A program made the translations under genes and the position numbers. Positions 44,671 through 54,226 of a DNA stretch of 64,000 bases are shown in pieces. Under the pieces are notes generated by a model. That model made no database searches. It was given only the letters and a program-made list of their open reading frames with translations, and was not told where the DNA came from. Origin of the DNA: Shewanella phaeophyticola (lineage in GTDB: Bacteria > Pseudomonadota > Gammaproteobacteria > Enterobacterales > Shewanellaceae); the NCBI RefSeq assembly GCF_025398315.1, contig NZ_JAODOQ010000001.1:3038001-3102000 (forward strand), given 5' to 3'. The stretch's first letter is position 1, and each line of letters opens with the position of its first letter.

Positions 44671-44697
44671 AAAAAAGCCTACTCAATAGAGTAGGCA
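44671..44697 (-). terminator. Terminator of the small orphan transcription unit
   Basis: Minus strand GCCTACTC-TATT-GAGTAGGC directly followed by T7: a textbook intrinsic terminator not attached to any known gene other than the unit described at 44852-45147. Confidence 0.88.
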
Positions 44698-44851
44698 GAC
44701 ATGTTACAAGCATCCCATATGGGGAAAGGAAAGCTAGCACCACTTAACGTGATGTGGCGATAAATCAAATAATTTACCACCTTGTCTAAAACGTCAAACG
44801 AGACGAACAAAAGGTTGATGGATATTAAAGCAACTTTAAGAGGGTCAAATC

Positions 44852-44947
44852 TTAAAGTTTCATGGCGAATATACCGCCACGTAAAACGGTTACGTCGGCA
44901 AACCAAGTGTTTTGCCAATAAATTTTGCTGTTACCTGTGTAAGACAT
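44852..44947 (-). CDS. 31-residue small protein, unknown
   Basis: ATG with CAGGAGAAAGACT before it (AGGAG spaced seven bases), giving MSYTGNSKIYWQNTWFADVT and eleven more residues ending FAMKL. Three aromatic Trp/Tyr near the start, two Trp in WQNTW. No family recognised. It lies inside a self-contained unit: promoter 45120-45147, about 165-base structured leader, this ORF, about 155 non-coding bases, terminator 44671-44697. A longer overlapping 79-codon frame (44679-44918) reads into the terminator hairpin and lacks a ribosome binding site, so it is rejected. Confidence 0.5.
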   Translation of the reverse strand: MSYTGNSKIYWQNTWFADVTVLRGGIFAMKL

Positions 44948-44964
44948 AGTCTTTCTCCTGAATA

Positions 44965-45113
44965 AAGTTAAGTTGTATAAACCTAGTAAAGCTTGGCTCG
45001 GTTCCTTGGAACGTACATTTCTCAAATCCGTTGAGACAACTTGTCACTCAGCTCCTTGGAGGCTATATCCATCCTGGATTAACTAGAGTCGACAATCGCA
45101 ATGCTTGTCGACG
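44965..45113 (-). promoter_or_regulatory. Hairpin-rich 5' leader of the 31-residue gene
   Basis: Between the predicted transcription start and the ribosome binding site the minus strand contains five consecutive small inverted repeats: GTCGACAAGCATTGCGATTG-TCGAC, CTCCAAGGAG, GACAAGTTGTC, TCTCAACGGATTTGAGA and GTTCCAAGGAAC. The two CCAAGG palindromes share a core. It matches no riboswitch class I know; a regulatory RNA is inferred from structure density only. Confidence 0.45.
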
Positions 45114-45119
45114 AGAAGA

Positions 45120-45147
45120 ATTATACAAAACTGTAATTTAATTACAA
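45120..45147 (-). promoter_or_regulatory. Sigma-70 promoter of the small orphan unit
   Basis: TTGTAA, 16 bases, TATAAT on the minus strand; the -10 is perfect consensus. Start of transcription expected near 45113. Confidence 0.7.
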
Positions 45148-45290
45148 GTATTATTTGCTTAAATTCACAAAAACCTCTCAAAAAGTGATTTTATTACAGA
45201 TATTTTGTATTAAAACTATGTGCAACTATTGTTTAAAAGTTGTTAACATTGACATTTACACCACATAAACAACATGTTGCAACAAAAAAG

Positions 45291-46832
45291 TTACAGGATC
45301 GTAAATTGTAATAAAGTAACCAATGGGCTAGCGGTTGGCTTACCATATAAGGGATCGCCCTCTACAGCGCTACCTGCAATATCAATATGGGTAAAAGGCA
45401 ACGCCGTTTGCCCTAGGCCAGATGCGTTAATTAAAAACGCTGCTGGATATTGATGTCCTCGAGCAGTAATTGATGACGGACCGTTATTAGATGACACCAC
45501 ATCAGCAGCACCATTTTTATCTGCCACTTTATCAAAATCCTCAGGACGTAAACGTGACACTTCAAATGGCTCGCCCCATTGCTCACCTGTCTGAGCCAAT
45601 AACGTTGCTACACCTTGTTTTTTAGCCTCACTATTTTCAACTAATGCCGGATAACCGCCATATGCCCTTACAACATGGCCTGTTAAGGTTGCTACCGAAA
45701 ACAACTGAGGATTAATTGCGCTTTGTGCTTGAATACGTAAATGCGACAATAAATCGGCAAGCACTAAACGCCCTTCAGCATCGGTATTGCCAATACGCAC
45801 TCGCATGCCTGCATGGCTGGTAATGATCTCATCTGTTACAAAGGCATCGCTACCAATACTGTTTCTCACCAAACCAAGCTCTGCAACAACCTTTACCCCT
45901 TTTGGTTTAATAATGGATAATGCTTTCATTAACCCTGCTACAGCCGCTGCACCGCCTTTATCACGACTCATACCAGCCATTGAGCCAGCCACTTTAATAT
46001 CCGCTCCACCTGTATCGTAAACCACCCCTTTACCGGCAAAGAATAACGTTTTAGTTATAGTACCTTCACCCACATATTCTAGTTTCACCACTCGAGGGTG
46101 ATGGCGCGCAACATCAAACGAGCTTCGACCCACTGCGCTTAATAACGGGTAGTCAGTATTTAACAGCTCAACTTGGTCTATGACAGAAACCGCTAATCCA
46201 CTATCTGCAAAAGCATCCACGCAATATTGGGCAAAGCCTATGGCAGACATTCGCTCAGGTTCGGTACCGCAAAGATCTCGCGCCAGTACTCTTCCTGATT
46301 CTGCAGCGTTAATTAACATGCTATGAGATGCGCTATTAAGCAAGCCTATTGCGGTTAAACTTGGTGTTAATGACTTAGCTTCACGCGCTTCTAATGGTTG
46401 CCATAACTCTTGCCCACACGCTAAAGCTGCAACTTGTTGTGCATATTGAAAGCGCGTACCACTTACCGCTGGCACAACGAGTAATGGTTTACTGGCACCA
46501 GCTGCTTTTGCAATAGCAATTCCCTCACGGGCAGCTTTAGCAAACACACGTACATCATGGTAAGCATTATCAGTATCTGCCACCGGCGAAATAATTAGAC
46601 GACCACCGGCTAGGCCTGGCGCAAACAGTAAAGTGGCACTTTGGCCAACACGCATATCAATTTGGCTAGCATGGGCAGCCAGTAAATTAATTTCATCTTG
46701 TTTAATATCAGCAAGGCTCGGCACAATAACCACCACAGCATCCCATCCTTCACCTTCAAAAATGGCTTCGTCACTGGTGACATCAATGAAAGGTACTTGA
46801 AATGCTTGCGCAGTTTGATTTATTTGAGTCAT
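45291..46832 (-). CDS. M17-family leucyl aminopeptidase (PepA/PepB-like)
   Basis: 513 residues. Divergent N-terminal half and a C-terminal zinc peptidase domain with GKGVVYDTGGADIK (metal Lys and Asp), SRDKGGAAAVAGLM, and signature NTDAEGRLVLADLL. Removes N-terminal amino acids from peptides. AAGGAC ribosome binding site before the ATG at 46832. Divergently transcribed from pepD, so both peptidases share an upstream region. It is not the PepA regulator-type protein with certainty, hence no symbol. Confidence 0.88.
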   Translation of the reverse strand: MTQINQTAQAFQVPFIDVTSDEAIFEGEGWDAVVVIVPSLADIKQDEINLLAAHASQIDMRVGQSATLLFAPGLAGGRLIISPVADTDNAYHDVRVFAKAAREGIAIAKAAGASKPLLVVPAVSGTRFQYAQQVAALACGQELWQPLEAREAKSLTPSLTAIGLLNSASHSMLINAAESGRVLARDLCGTEPERMSAIGFAQYCVDAFADSGLAVSVIDQVELLNTDYPLLSAVGRSSFDVARHHPRVVKLEYVGEGTITKTLFFAGKGVVYDTGGADIKVAGSMAGMSRDKGGAAAVAGLMKALSIIKPKGVKVVAELGLVRNSIGSDAFVTDEIITSHAGMRVRIGNTDAEGRLVLADLLSHLRIQAQSAINPQLFSVATLTGHVVRAYGGYPALVENSEAKKQGVATLLAQTGEQWGEPFEVSRLRPEDFDKVADKNGAADVVSSNNGPSSITARGHQYPAAFLINASGLGQTALPFTHIDIAGSAVEGDPLYGKPTASPLVTLLQFTIL

Positions 46833-46995
46833 AAAAGTCCTTATTCAACAACAGCGTTATTGGTTCATAATTATTTACAGATTTGTGGAGTAAACATTGG
46901 CAAATCGGTGTGGCAATATCAAGTAACACCGCAGAATATGTTAAAATATTCTGATATCTGTCGTATCCGACTGAATTATTCATAGAGGGCGTTTC

Positions 46996-48459
46996 GTGAC
47001 TGCATTAACTCAATTATATCCTCAGCCTCTTTGGCAATGGTTTGAACAAATTTGCGCTATTCCACATCCTTCAAAACATGAACAGGCGTTATCGCAACAT
47101 ATCCAGCTATGGGCTATAGCTCAAGGGCTTGCGGTTGTTGAAGACAAAGTAGGCAATTTAATTATTCGTAAGCCTGCTACGCCAGGCATGGAAAATTGCA
47201 AAACCGTTGTGCTACAAGCACACATCGATATGGTGCCGCAAAAAAATGCCGACAAAGTGCATAATTTTGAAACCGATCCAATCGAAGCCTATGTTGATGG
47301 TGACTGGGTTAAAGCCAGAGGCACAACTTTAGGCTCTGACAACGGGATCGGCATGTCTTCAGCGTTAGCCGTTCTTGGCAGCTCTGACATTAAACATGAT
47401 TCACTAGAAGTATTACTTACCATTGATGAAGAAGCCGGCATGACAGGTGCTTTTGGCTTAGAGGCAGGTTACCTTGATGCCGACATCCTGATTAACACAG
47501 ACTCTGAACAAGAGGGTGAAATCTACATGGGATGTGCTGGTGGTGTAGATGCACAAATCAGTGTGCCTATGTCTTGGCAAGCTCCGGAGCAAAGTAATGC
47601 GAGCTTCTCATTAACCTTGTCAGGCTTAAAAGGTGGTCACTCTGGGGTTAACATTCACTTGGGTCGTGGTAATGCCAACAAATTACTGGCTCGCTTTTTG
47701 TTTAAATACAGTGACGAGTTAGCACTTGAGTTAGTCAGCTTTTCGGGTGGATCTTTACGCAATGCCATACCGCGTGAAGCCAATATTGAATTTATGCTAC
47801 CAAGCGAAAATCTTGCTGCACTTAATGAGGCTATAGCAAGCTTTCAAGCATTAGTGCGCGCAGAGTTAGCAATTGCTGACCCAGATATGTTACTGACCTT
47901 AGCTGAGATTAGCGCACCAGCAAAAGTGATGGGCGAAAATGCACAAAACACCTTAATCGATTTACTTCATGCCAGCCCGAACGGGGTGATCCGCATGAGC
48001 GATGAAGTGGAAGGTGTCACCGAAACCTCACTCAATATTGGTGTAATTAGCACCGAAGATGAGAGCGTTGAAGTGTTATGCCTTATTCGTTCATTAATCG
48101 ACTCTGGCCGTGAAGAAATTGCCGGCACGCTCACGGCATTGGCAAACTTAGCCGGTGCCAGTATTGATTTAAGTGGCGCTTATCCTGGCTGGAAGCCAGA
48201 CAGTAGTTCACCAGTGATGGCCATTGTGCGTGACACTTATAATGATATTTATAAGAAAGATCCGACTATTATGGTTATCCACGCAGGTCTTGAATGTGGT
48301 TTATTTAAAGAGCCTTATCCGCTAATGGATATGGTCTCGATTGTACTTACCATTCGCTACCCACACAGCCCTGATGAAATGGTGAACATCACCACTGTTG
48401 GCCAATACTGGGAATTATTATTAGCCGTGCTAGCGCGTATTCCAGCAAAAAATGCCTAA
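46996..48459 (+). CDS. pepD: Cytosolic aminoacyl-histidine dipeptidase (peptidase D)
   Basis: M20/M25 zinc peptidase, 487 residues (485 in E. coli). Zinc ligands in QAHIDMVPQ, GSDNGIGM, DEEAGMTGAFGL, TDSEQEGE, and the C-terminal HAGLECGLF. Starts at GTG with AGAGGG six bases upstream. DMVSIVLTIRYPHSPDE has Val-Leu (GTACTT, 48343-48348) where homologues have the invariant Gly-Pro (SIGPTI...HSPDE); the frame is unbroken, so this is a substitution-only case of the GGNCCN lesions. Confidence 0.95.
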   Translation: MTALTQLYPQPLWQWFEQICAIPHPSKHEQALSQHIQLWAIAQGLAVVEDKVGNLIIRKPATPGMENCKTVVLQAHIDMVPQKNADKVHNFETDPIEAYVDGDWVKARGTTLGSDNGIGMSSALAVLGSSDIKHDSLEVLLTIDEEAGMTGAFGLEAGYLDADILINTDSEQEGEIYMGCAGGVDAQISVPMSWQAPEQSNASFSLTLSGLKGGHSGVNIHLGRGNANKLLARFLFKYSDELALELVSFSGGSLRNAIPREANIEFMLPSENLAALNEAIASFQALVRAELAIADPDMLLTLAEISAPAKVMGENAQNTLIDLLHASPNGVIRMSDEVEGVTETSLNIGVISTEDESVEVLCLIRSLIDSGREEIAGTLTALANLAGASIDLSGAYPGWKPDSSSPVMAIVRDTYNDIYKKDPTIMVIHAGLECGLFKEPYPLMDMVSIVLTIRYPHSPDEMVNITTVGQYWELLLAVLARIPAKNA

Positions 48460-48483
48460 TCATAAGTAAATGATTCAATTTAA

Positions 48484-48514
48484 TAATAAAGGCGACTTTG
48501 ATGTCGCCTTTATT
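48484..48514. terminator. Shared terminator for convergent pepD and dinB
   Basis: AATAAAGGCGAC-TTTGAT-GTCGCCTTTATT, symmetrical, between the two stop codons. Confidence 0.85.
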
Positions 48515-48527
48515 GTTTCTGCGCAAT

Positions 48528-49607
48528 CTAAAATGCTAAGTCGAGCTGAGTCAAATTAGCATCGGCCTCATTGTTGTTAGCCGCAGTCATATCAACTAAG
48601 CCTATACTCACACCGATTAACCTTATTCCCCGACCTTCTGCACGTAATAATGCTTGTTCAAGCAGTTGGTAAAACACATTCACCGATATCTCATCACTGC
48701 GCTGTTCAATGGTGGTTTGTTTAAAGTCATTAAACTTGAGCTTGACGACTTGCTTGTTCACTATACGGTCTTTAGCGCTGCGTTGTACCCGTGCACTTAA
48801 TTCCTGGATCAGTTGCGGTAAAACTTGATGGCATTGCTCTAGAGTGAATATATCCTTGGCTAAGGTGGTTTCAACGCCCACCGATTTGCGAACCCTGTGC
48901 GGACTAATTTGACGATGATCAATCCCTTGAGACCGCTCAATAAGCACATGGCCAAACTTACCAAAAGCCTCAATGAGTTTGGCTTGGGGATACTGCTGTA
49001 CATCAAAACACGTTGTTAAGCCAAGATCGGCTAACTTTTGGGTAGTGACTTTGCCCACACCAGGAATTTTGCTTAACGGTAAGTCTTTAACAAAGTCACT
49101 AATTTGGTTGGGAGTGATCACATATTGCCCATTAGGTTTGTTTAAATCTGAGGCTATTTTTGCTAAAAACTTAATTGGCGCGACACCAGCAGATGCGGTT
49201 AATCCTGTTACCGCAAATATCTCATCGCGTATCGCTTTAGCGATTAAAGTGGCACTGCCTTTTTGTTCGGTGCAATCAGTGACATCAAGGTAGGCTTCAT
49301 CTAGCGATAACGGCTCAACCAAATCGGTATAACGATGAAAAATTTCGCGTATTTGCCCCGAAACAAATTTATATACATCCATCCGTCCGGGTACCAAAAT
49401 TAACTGCGGGCAAAGCTGCAAAGCATGATAACTCGACATAGCACTGCGCACACCAAACTGGCGCGCTTCATAACTGCAGGTACTTATCACGCCTCGGCGA
49501 TCGCTTCTACCACCTACGGCAATGGGTTTTCCTCGTAACTCCGGAAAATCGCGCATTTCAACGGCAGCATAGTAACAATCCATATCGATGTGAATGATTT
49601 TACGCAT
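48528..49607 (-). CDS. dinB: DNA polymerase IV (Y-family, SOS-induced)
   Basis: Translesion DNA polymerase. 359 residues starting [20 protein letters not shown] at 49607 (upstream in-frame codons are in the promoter). Catalytic acidic residues in DMDCY and [10 protein letters not shown]; helix-hairpin-helix [12 protein letters not shown]; little-finger domain with [10 protein letters not shown] LexA box lies 40-60 bases upstream. A terminator is shared with the convergent pepD. Confidence 0.96.
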   Translation of the reverse strand: MRKIIHIDMDCYYAAVEMRDFPELRGKPIAVGGRSDRRGVISTCSYEARQFGVRSAMSSYHALQLCPQLILVPGRMDVYKFVSGQIREIFHRYTDLVEPLSLDEAYLDVTDCTEQKGSATLIAKAIRDEIFAVTGLTASAGVAPIKFLAKIASDLNKPNGQYVITPNQISDFVKDLPLSKIPGVGKVTTQKLADLGLTTCFDVQQYPQAKLIEAFGKFGHVLIERSQGIDHRQISPHRVRKSVGVETTLAKDIFTLEQCHQVLPQLIQELSARVQRSAKDRIVNKQVVKLKFNDFKQTTIEQRSDEISVNVFYQLLEQALLRAEGRGIRLIGVSIGLVDMTAANNNEADANLTQLDLAF

Positions 49608-49645
49608 TCTTAAACCGTCACTGAATAATTCAACTGATTTTATAT

Positions 49646-49665
49646 TACTGTATATAAAAACAGTA
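49646..49665. promoter_or_regulatory. LexA (SOS) box of dinB
   Basis: TACTGTATATAAAAACAGTA, differing from the consensus TACTGTATATATATACAGTA at only two positions and located just upstream of dinB. Confidence 0.93.
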
Positions 49666-49683
49666 TTCAATCGATCGGAAACA

Positions 49684-49712
49684 AAAAAGCCCAAACAACA
49701 GTTGGGCTTTTG
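49684..49712 (-). terminator. Terminator of the bacterioferritin operon
   Basis: AAAAGCCCAA-CTGTT-GTTTGGGCTTTT-type hairpin between the second bacterioferritin gene and dinB. Confidence 0.8.
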
Positions 49713-49740
49713 AGTAGTTTACATGGCATAAAGCAATCAA

Positions 49741-50208
49741 TTACATTTGCTTTTGTAGATAGTTTTGCAAACCTACACGGTCAATTAAACGTAATTGCTT
49801 TTCTAACCAGTACATGTGATCTGATTCAGTGTCATCTAACAATACTTCTAAGATTTCACGGGTTTGATAATCGGCTTTTTCTTCGCACAGTTTTATAACT
49901 CGACGTAAATCGTCTGCAACTTTGTATTCGTAATCTAGGTCATTTTTTAGCATTTCTTGCACATCTTTACCGATGTTTAATGCTTCACGACTAGCAACAT
50001 CTGGAGTGCCTTCTAAAAACAAAATGCGCTGAACAAGCTTTGCCGCGTGTAATTTTTCGTCATCAGACTCATGCAAAATACGGGTATATAATTCGTTAAA
50101 TCCCCAATCTTCGTACATATGAGCATGAACAAAATACTGATCCATTGCTGATAGTTCGCCAGCTAACAGTAGGTTTAGGGCGTCGATAACTTCTGGATTG
50201 CCTTTCAT
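49741..50208 (-). CDS. bfr: Bacterioferritin subunit with complete ferroxidase centre, no haem Met
   Basis: 155 residues, four-helix ferritin fold, MKGNPEVIDALNLLLAGEL start. Ferroxidase ligands are all present by alignment with E. coli Bfr: Glu18, Glu51, His54, Glu94, and the C-terminal Glu-x-x-His (TESDH). Position 52, the Met that ligates haem b in classical Bfr, is Lys. So this subunit should oxidise Fe(II) but not bind haem. Lies 11 bases after the other subunit gene in one operon with a Fur-like box. Known heteropolymeric bacterioferritins (BfrA/BfrB) divide labour this way. Confidence 0.9.
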   Translation of the reverse strand: MKGNPEVIDALNLLLAGELSAMDQYFVHAHMYEDWGFNELYTRILHESDDEKLHAAKLVQRILFLEGTPDVASREALNIGKDVQEMLKNDLDYEYKVADDLRRVIKLCEEKADYQTREILEVLLDDTESDHMYWLEKQLRLIDRVGLQNYLQKQM

Positions 50209-50219
50209 GATAAATCCTA

Positions 50220-50690
50220 TTAGTCGTTAATTTGTGATTGAAGATAGTTTTGAATACCGGTTTGGACGATGAGCCCTTGTTGTGACTCAATCCAATCTAA
50301 ATGTTCTTCTTCGTCTTCGAGCAGCTCTTCAAGCATGTCACGGCTGACATAGTCTTGCTCTGTTTCGCATACATTAATCGCTTCTCGCAATATGGCAATT
50401 TGTTCAGTGACGGCAGCCATATCACAGCTGAGCATTTCTTCTGCATCTTCGCCAATACGCAACTTGTCTAATTGTTGTAAGTTAGGCAAACCTTCAAGAA
50501 ACAATACTCGTTCAATCAACTTGTCAGCATGCTTCATGTCTTCAATCGATTTTTTGTACTCTTTTTCATTTAGCTTTTCTAGGCTCCAATGTTTAAACAT
50601 GCGTGCATGTAAAAAATACTGGTTAATAGCCGTTAGCTCACACGTCAGTACACGGTTGAGTTGACTGATGACTTTAGGATGACCTTTCAT
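50220..50690 (-). CDS. bfr: Bacterioferritin subunit with haem Met52 but degenerate ferroxidase site
   Basis: 156 residues beginning [19 protein letters not shown]. Haem ligand Met52 is present (SIEDMKHAD), but ferroxidase residue 51 is Asp rather than Glu and position 94 is Val rather than Glu; Glu18, His54 and the C-terminal EEEH remain. It should bind haem and assemble the shell but have little diiron oxidation, complementary to the next gene. First gene of the two-gene iron-storage operon. Confidence 0.9.
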   Translation of the reverse strand: MKGHPKVISQLNRVLTCELTAINQYFLHARMFKHWSLEKLNEKEYKKSIEDMKHADKLIERVLFLEGLPNLQQLDKLRIGEDAEEMLSCDMAAVTEQIAILREAINVCETEQDYVSRDMLEELLEDEEEHLDWIESQQGLIVQTGIQNYLQSQIND

Positions 50691-50792
50691 AGTAATGTCC
50701 CTTGGTGAATAATTTGATCTCGATCAATTTTAAATAGCATAAAACACTGTAGAGGCAAACGCAAATTTTACTTTAATTTCATAAACTTACAA

Positions 50793-50813
50793 TTGATAAC
50801 CATTATCATTATA
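50793..50813 (-). promoter_or_regulatory. Fur-box-like operator upstream of bacterioferritin genes
   Basis: AATGATAATGGTTATCAATT (minus strand), close to the GATAATGATAATCATTATC consensus, about 100 bases before the first bfr start. Confidence 0.65.
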
Positions 50814-50851
50814 ACTAAGATTTGTAACTCTAGTGTGATAAAACGGCCACA

Positions 50852-50879
50852 AAAAAAGCCTTCAAAATGAAGGCTCTTT
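50852..50879 (-). terminator. nqrM terminator
   Basis: AGCCTTC-ATTTT-GAAGGCT followed by T7 on the minus strand, 30 bases after the nqrM stop. Confidence 0.85.
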
Positions 50880-50910
50880 ACATTGTAAGCATTAGCTGAG
50901 GTCAAAAAGA

Positions 50911-51135
50911 TTAAATAATTCGGTTTTGATTCAGCATCTCTTTGCGCTGTTGTTCTTTTTGCATGCGAAGTTTACGCGCATCACATGGATTGTCACAATC
51001 ACAGGCTTTTTCAATACCCAGTACACCCAAGCCACCACAGCTGCCTTCTACCGCTTTCTTTTTCACGATATAGCCAACAGACATTAACAAGAAAAATAAT
51101 AACAACACCACAAACGCTGCTAAAAATGTACTCAT
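50911..51135 (-). CDS. nqrM: Na+-NQR maturation factor NqrM
   Basis: 74 residues: one transmembrane helix (MSTFLAAFVVLLLFFLLMSVGY) followed by a Cys-rich segment (GSCGGLG, ACDCDNPCDARK) of the DUF539 type. NqrM is needed to insert the Fe centre between NqrD and NqrE. Its position at the end of nqrABCDEF-apbE is characteristic. Start at 51135 rather than four codons earlier. Confidence 0.92.
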   Translation of the reverse strand: MSTFLAAFVVLLLFFLLMSVGYIVKKKAVEGSCGGLGVLGIEKACDCDNPCDARKLRMQKEQQRKEMLNQNRII

Positions 51136-51190
51136 AAACAACTCCAATTAACTCAATTTTAGGCCTGACGTAAAAATCAGTAATATAACC

Positions 51191-52204
51191 CTATTTTACA
51201 TATGCTTTAAAAGCATCACTGTAATAGACCTGAAAACCTTGATCTTGCTTTTCAATCAGCATTATTGCTAAATTTTTCTCTTTAGCAAGCGCCAACGAAG
51301 CTTGTGTACCTAACACCATCATGGCAGTGGCATATCCATCTGCGGTCATACAACTAGAGTGTAGCACGGTTGCAGAGGCAAGTTTATGCTTAATAGGATA
51401 TCCGTTACGAGGATCGATTAAATGTGAAAAACGTTCACCGTTTTCCTCATAAAAGTTACGATAATCGCCTGACGTTGCCATTGACATGGTACCGGGTTCG
51501 ATCACTTGCTGCACGGCCTGACCGCCATCTGTAGGCTGTTCAACTGCAATGCGCCATGCGCTACCATCGCCTTTTTTGCCTTTTACGTTTAGCTCACCGC
51601 CAATTTCAACCAAATAACCACTGGCCTGATACTTGTCTAAAATAGAAGCAATTTTATCAACGCCAAAACCTTTGGCTATCGATGATAAATCAACATACAA
51701 ATCTGCATTATGCTTAACTAAAGTTTGCCCTTTAATGGCCAGCTCACTGATACCCATTTTGGCTTTCGCGGCATCGATTTGCGCTTGCGTAGGCACTGTT
51801 GTTGGCCTTTTGTCTGGATCAAAGCCCCATAAGTTCACTATCGGCTCTAAGGTAATGTCTAATGCCCCGTCCGTGTCTTGATATAAGCGTATGCCTTCGT
51901 TAACAACTTTGAGTGTATCTGCAGAGACTTTAACGCTTTGTTGTACTTGTAATTGATTAAATTTAGATAATTCAGAATCATTGCGGTACGTCGACATTTG
52001 ATCGTTAACCACTTCTAACGCCATGTCGATCTCAGCTTGCAATAATTGCGCCTCAGGCAAGTTGTCGCCAGGCACCACTTTAACATGATAAGTGATCCCC
52101 ATCGTACTGCCAGATAGCGTAATAATGGGCTCTGGTGAGCTGCAAGCACTCATGCCCAGTAACAATAATGATGTAATTAATAACTTGATAGCGTTTACGG
52201 TCAT
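51191..52204 (-). CDS. apbE: FAD:protein FMN transferase ApbE (lipoprotein)
   Basis: Attaches FMN covalently to Thr of NqrB and NqrC. 337 residues; lipoprotein signal LLITSLLLLGMSAC, GSTMGITYHV, YVDLSSIAKGFGVD, MATSGDYRNFYEENGERFSHLIDPRNGYP and MTADGYATAMMVLG motifs. The start at 52204 gives the signal peptide directly. MVLGTQASLALA may be another altered Gly-Pro (GGTACA; homologues often VLGP), but this is uncertain. Follows nqrF across an intrinsic terminator. Confidence 0.94.
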   Translation of the reverse strand: MTVNAIKLLITSLLLLGMSACSSPEPIITLSGSTMGITYHVKVVPGDNLPEAQLLQAEIDMALEVVNDQMSTYRNDSELSKFNQLQVQQSVKVSADTLKVVNEGIRLYQDTDGALDITLEPIVNLWGFDPDKRPTTVPTQAQIDAAKAKMGISELAIKGQTLVKHNADLYVDLSSIAKGFGVDKIASILDKYQASGYLVEIGGELNVKGKKGDGSAWRIAVEQPTDGGQAVQQVIEPGTMSMATSGDYRNFYEENGERFSHLIDPRNGYPIKHKLASATVLHSSCMTADGYATAMMVLGTQASLALAKEKNLAIMLIEKQDQGFQVYYSDAFKAYVK

Positions 52205-52233
52205 TTCATATTTACACTGGTTGATGAATAAAA

Positions 52234-52290
52234 AAATTGCAGCTTGCAGACCTGTGTTAAACACCCTGTCTGCATTGCTGCAATTTCATG
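52234..52290 (-). terminator. Terminator/attenuator between nqrF and apbE
   Basis: Long hairpin with arms AAATTGCAG...GTCTGCA and TGCAGAC...CTGCAATTT and a T7 tail on the minus strand. It would end most nqrABCDEF transcripts before apbE. Confidence 0.75.
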
Positions 52291-52320
52291 ACTTACTTGT
52301 CAATATTTTAGGCTAACAAA

Positions 52321-53568
52321 TTAGCCACCGAAATCATCAAGTAAGATGTTTTCGTCTTCAACGCCTAAGTCTTTTAGCATACCAATTACGGCAGCGTTCA
52401 TCATTGGAGGTGCACACATGTAGAACTCACAATCTTCTGGCGCATCGTGGTCACGTAAATAGTTTTCGTACAATACGTTATGAATAAAGCCAGTGTAACC
52501 CGTCCAATTATCTTCAGCTTGCGGATCAGATAACGCAACATGCCACTTAAAGTTATCATTTTCAGCTGCTAGGCCGTCAAAGTCTTCAACGTAGAACATT
52601 TCACGCTTAGAACGCGCACCGTACCAGAAGCTCATTTTACGTTTTGATTTAAGACGCTTTAATTGGTCAAAAATGTGTGAACGCATGGGTGCCATACCAG
52701 CACCACCACCAATAAAGACCATTTCTGCATCGGTATCTTTAGCGAAGAACTCACCAAATGGATCAGAAATAGTCACTTTATCGCCAGCTTTTAGGCTCCA
52801 AATGTACGAAGACATTTTACCACAAGGTAGGGTTAAATTACGTGGCGGTGGCGTAGCAATACGCACGTTCAACATAATAATCCCAAATTCTTCTGGGTAG
52901 TTAGCCATTGAGTATGCACGAATGGTTTCTTCGTCTACTTTTGACTCTAACTTGAAGAAACCAAAGTGTTCCCAGTCGCCACGGTATTGTTCAGGTACGT
53001 CAAACTCAGCATATTTAACATGATGAGCTGGCGCTTCAATCTGAATATAACCACCAGCGCGGAAAGGCACTGATTCGCCATCAGGGATTTGCAGCTTAAG
53101 TTCTTTAATGAACGTTGCTTTGTTATCGTTAGAGATAACTTCACATTCCCATTTCTTGATGCCGAAGATTTCTTCGTCAAGCTCGATTTCCATGTCAGTT
53201 TTAACGTTAACTTGACAAGATAAACGACAACCTTGACGTGCTTCACCTTTGCTAATGTGATCAAGTTCAGTTGGTAAAATATCGCCACCACCTGATTTGA
53301 TGTTTACGCGACACTGACCACATGAGCCACCGCCACCACACGCGCTTGATACAAAAATACCGTTGTCTGCTAATACGCCAAGTAACTTGCCGCCTGCACC
53401 TGTTTTAATTGCTTTATCTGTGTCGCCGTTGATACCAATAGTGATATCACCGCTGGCTACTAGTTTTGATTTAGCGAATAAAATCACTAATACCAACACT
53501 AATACAATCACAGTAAACATACTCACACCTAGATAAACATCTATTGGAGTAGATTCAAGAATACCCAT
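52321..53568 (-). CDS. nqrF: Na+-NQR subunit F, NADH/FAD/2Fe-2S entry subunit
   Basis: Takes electrons from NADH. 415 residues: TM helix (about 16-34), 2Fe-2S ferredoxin domain ([10 protein letters not shown]...C), FAD domain ([10 protein letters not shown]), NADH domain ([15 protein letters not shown]). Frame intact, but two invariant Gly-Pro are changed: [10 protein letters not shown] (GATCCA at 52759-52764; homologues TISGPFGEFF) and [10 protein letters not shown] (GCACCT at 52408-52413; homologues YMCGPPMMNA). AAGGA ribosome binding site before the ATG. Confidence 0.96.
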   Translation of the reverse strand: MGILESTPIDVYLGVSMFTVIVLVLVLVILFAKSKLVASGDITIGINGDTDKAIKTGAGGKLLGVLADNGIFVSSACGGGGSCGQCRVNIKSGGGDILPTELDHISKGEARQGCRLSCQVNVKTDMEIELDEEIFGIKKWECEVISNDNKATFIKELKLQIPDGESVPFRAGGYIQIEAPAHHVKYAEFDVPEQYRGDWEHFGFFKLESKVDEETIRAYSMANYPEEFGIIMLNVRIATPPPRNLTLPCGKMSSYIWSLKAGDKVTISDPFGEFFAKDTDAEMVFIGGGAGMAPMRSHIFDQLKRLKSKRKMSFWYGARSKREMFYVEDFDGLAAENDNFKWHVALSDPQAEDNWTGYTGFIHNVLYENYLRDHDAPEDCEFYMCAPPMMNAAVIGMLKDLGVEDENILLDDFGG

Positions 53569-53613
53569 TCACTTATCCTTAAAGGTTCAAATTAATGCGT
53601 CGTCTCAGTGCTC

Positions 53614-54221
53614 TTAAAGAGAAACACCAGAGAATGACATGAAACCTAGAGCCATAAGACCTGCAGTAACAAAGGTAATACCTAAGCCACGTAAGCCATT
53701 TGGCACGTCAGAATATTTCATCTTTTCGCGAATACCGGCCAGCAATACAATTGCTAATGCCCAACCAATACCAGAGCCGATACCAAATACCACGCTCTCG
53801 CCTAAGTTGTAATCTCGCTCTACCATGAAAGATACTGCACCAAAAATTGCACAGTTCACGGTAATCAAAGGTAAGAAAATACCTAACGCGTTGTACAAAG
53901 GTGGGAAATATTTGTCTAACGCCATTTCCAAAATTTGTACAAGTGCTGCAATCACACCGATAAAGGTGATGAACTTCAAGAAGCTCAAATCAGCATCTGG
54001 TACGCCAGCCCAAGCTAAAGCACCAGGAGCAAGTAAACCTTGATAAATAATTTGGTTAGCAGGAACCGAGATAGCCAATACCACGATAACTGCAACACCT
54101 AGGCCATCGCAGTAGTCACTTTTTTAGACACAGCTAAAAAAGTACACATACCTAAGAAGAACGCTAGCGCCATGTTTTCAATGAAAACGGAGCGAATTAA
54201 TAAACTAATATAATGTTCCAT
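53614..54221 (-). CDS. nqrE: Na+-NQR subunit E (one-base deletion)
   Basis: Six-helix membrane subunit that with NqrD holds the intramembrane Fe centre. Corrected 202 residues. [20 protein letters not shown] and [16 protein letters not shown] contain the conserved Cys. The frame breaks at 54100-54104: ATGGCCTAGGT for ATGGGCCTAGGT (Met-Gly-Leu-Gly), a GGGCC that lost one G. Downstream part alone would start at an internal codon. Start MEHYISLL at 54221. Confidence 0.94.
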
Positions 54222-54226
54222 TGCGT

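Noticed and set aside
44679..44918. 79-codon minus-strand frame overlapping the 31-codon ORF
   Set aside because: No ribosome binding site, ends inside the terminator hairpin, no family resemblance; the AGGAG-led 31-codon frame is better placed.
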